Below the pieces are notes generated by a model. It saw only the letters and a program-made list of their open reading frames with translations. It was not told the DNA's origin and searched no databases. 7,592 nucleotides of DNA from Nitrospiria bacterium (GTDB lineage Bacteria > Nitrospirota > Nitrospiria > JACQBZ01): positions 1 to 7,592 of the forward strand of contig CAKKOZ010000102.1 of the NCBI GenBank assembly GCA_919901335.1, read 5' to 3'. Position 1 is the first letter of the stretch, and each line of letters begins with the position of its first letter. Made by a program: the position numbers and the translations under genes. Of this stretch, positions 6,832 through 7,592 are shown piece after piece.

Positions 6832-7592
6832 ATGCAACGATCAAAACGCAAAGCGCTCGGCCAGCATTTTCTCCGCGACCCAAACATCGTCCGCAAGATG
6901 ATGTTACGGGCCGAGATCCAACCCAACGAAACGGTCGTCGAAATCGGGCCCGGCCGCGGCGTGCTGACGCGCGCCTTGAATGAGACGGGTTCAAAGATCT
7001 TCGCAATCGAGTTGGATCGTTCTCTCGATGAACCGCTGCAAAAAGAATTTAAAGATTCCCCCAACGTCCGGATCATCCATGCCGACGCATTGACCTATCC
7101 CTTCGAAGATATCCCCGCGCCGTTTGCCGTCGTGGCCAACCTGCCCTACTCCATTTCGACGCCGCTCCTGTTCCGTCTTCTGGAACTGCGCTCCCGCGTC
7201 AGCCGCATGGTCCTGATGCTTCAATGGGAAGTGGCGCGCCGCATCGTGGCCCGCGAAGGCGGGAAAGAGTACGGCCTTCTCTCGATCGGCGTACAGTTCT
7301 ATGCCGAACCCCGGCTGGAGTTCATCGTTCCGCGAGGATGCTTCAGTCCCAAACCAAAGGTGGACTCAGCTGTCATCCGCCTCCGGATTCGGCCGACACC
7401 GAGGGTGGCCGTGAAGGATGAACCCTTTTTCTTTCGCGTCGTCCGGGCCGGATTCGGCCATCGCCGCAAATCGCTGCGGAACGCGCTCAAAGACGGCGGC
7501 TTCCCGGCCGACGCCGTCGAGGAAGCACTGGACGCTGCGTCAATCACAACCGGGAATCCCCAGCGCCGCGCCGAGACGCTCTCGATCGAGGA
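6832..7592 (+). CDS. ksgA: 16S rRNA (adenine1518-N6/adenine1519-N6)-dimethyltransferase, 3' end outside window
   Basis: KsgA (RsmA) uses S-adenosylmethionine to dimethylate two adjacent adenines in the 3' hairpin of 16S rRNA during small-subunit maturation. The frame runs open to the window end, 253 full codons of a protein usually 260-275 long, so little is missing. Seen in order: KRKALGQHFLRDP (residues 5-17), SAM motif VVEIGPGRG (35-43), acidic IELD (Glu60), DAL, catalytic NLPYS (Asn103-Tyr106), FSPKPKVDSAVIRLR, and FGHRRKSLRNAL. The ATG at 6832 fits the family N-terminus, though no ribosome site precedes it. The frame is open upstream to the TAA at 6667, with TTG 6757 and GTG 6766 as other possible starts that would add an atypical extension. 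Residue 132 is Trp where the family normally has a basic residue in the QKEVA motif. Identity is secure. Confidence 0.95.
   Translation, partial: MQRSKRKALGQHFLRDPNIVRKMMLRAEIQPNETVVEIGPGRGVLTRALNETGSKIFAIELDRSLDEPLQKEFKDSPNVRIIHADALTYPFEDIPAPFAVVANLPYSISTPLLFRLLELRSRVSRMVLMLQWEVARRIVAREGGKEYGLLSIGVQFYAEPRLEFIVPRGCFSPKPKVDSAVIRLRIRPTPRVAVKDEPFFFRVVRAGFGHRRKSLRNALKDGGFPADAVEEALDAASITTGNPQRRAETLSIE

Overview
The window is a GC-rich bacterial segment with every recognisable gene on the + strand, packed tightly. In order it holds the 3' part of a LarC-type nickel-insertion protein, a CaCA-family cation exchanger, a short response-regulator remnant, a large membrane sensor histidine kinase, a cation diffusion facilitator (CDF), PdxA of vitamin B6 synthesis, and the 5' part of ksgA (16S rRNA dimethyltransferase). 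I see no mobile element, CRISPR array, tRNA or rRNA. The taxon cannot be fixed from this sequence. The style of the kinase and of the regulator remnant, together with the pdxA-ksgA order, suggests a Gram-negative-type environmental lineage such as Nitrospirota or a Deltaproteobacteria-like group. This is a low-confidence inference.

Layout: larC (1-1083, 5' end outside the window) overlaps the exchanger (1080-2084) by 4 bases, GTGA. Three bases later a 38-codon reading frame (2088-2204) encodes the N-terminus and the C-terminal tail of a CheY-like receiver with the middle missing. It stops one base before the start of the histidine kinase (2206-4716). A 13-codon frame bridges the kinase stop and the CDF start. 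The CDF gene (about 4754-5650) overlaps pdxA (5647-6654) by ATGA. A 177-bp spacer with strong inverted repeats (6655-6831) separates pdxA from ksgA (6832 to beyond the window end). The first six reading frames could be one transcription unit, and ksgA may start a new unit or be read through.

How the genes relate: three of the genes handle or may handle metals (LarC for nickel cofactor, the CaCA exchanger for a cation, the CDF for Zn/Fe/Mn-type efflux), and a membrane kinase with a periplasmic Cache-like sensor lies among them. pdxA and ksgA are housekeeping genes. A functional link between the kinase and metal transport is only suggested by position.

I do not see a new multi-gene system. The most notable observation is the response-regulator remnant in front of an apparently intact kinase. 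It looks like an in-frame internal deletion that has left the kinase without an intact cognate regulator in this window. Secondary points are substituted signature residues in LarC and in the CaCA exchanger, and the structured pdxA-ksgA spacer.
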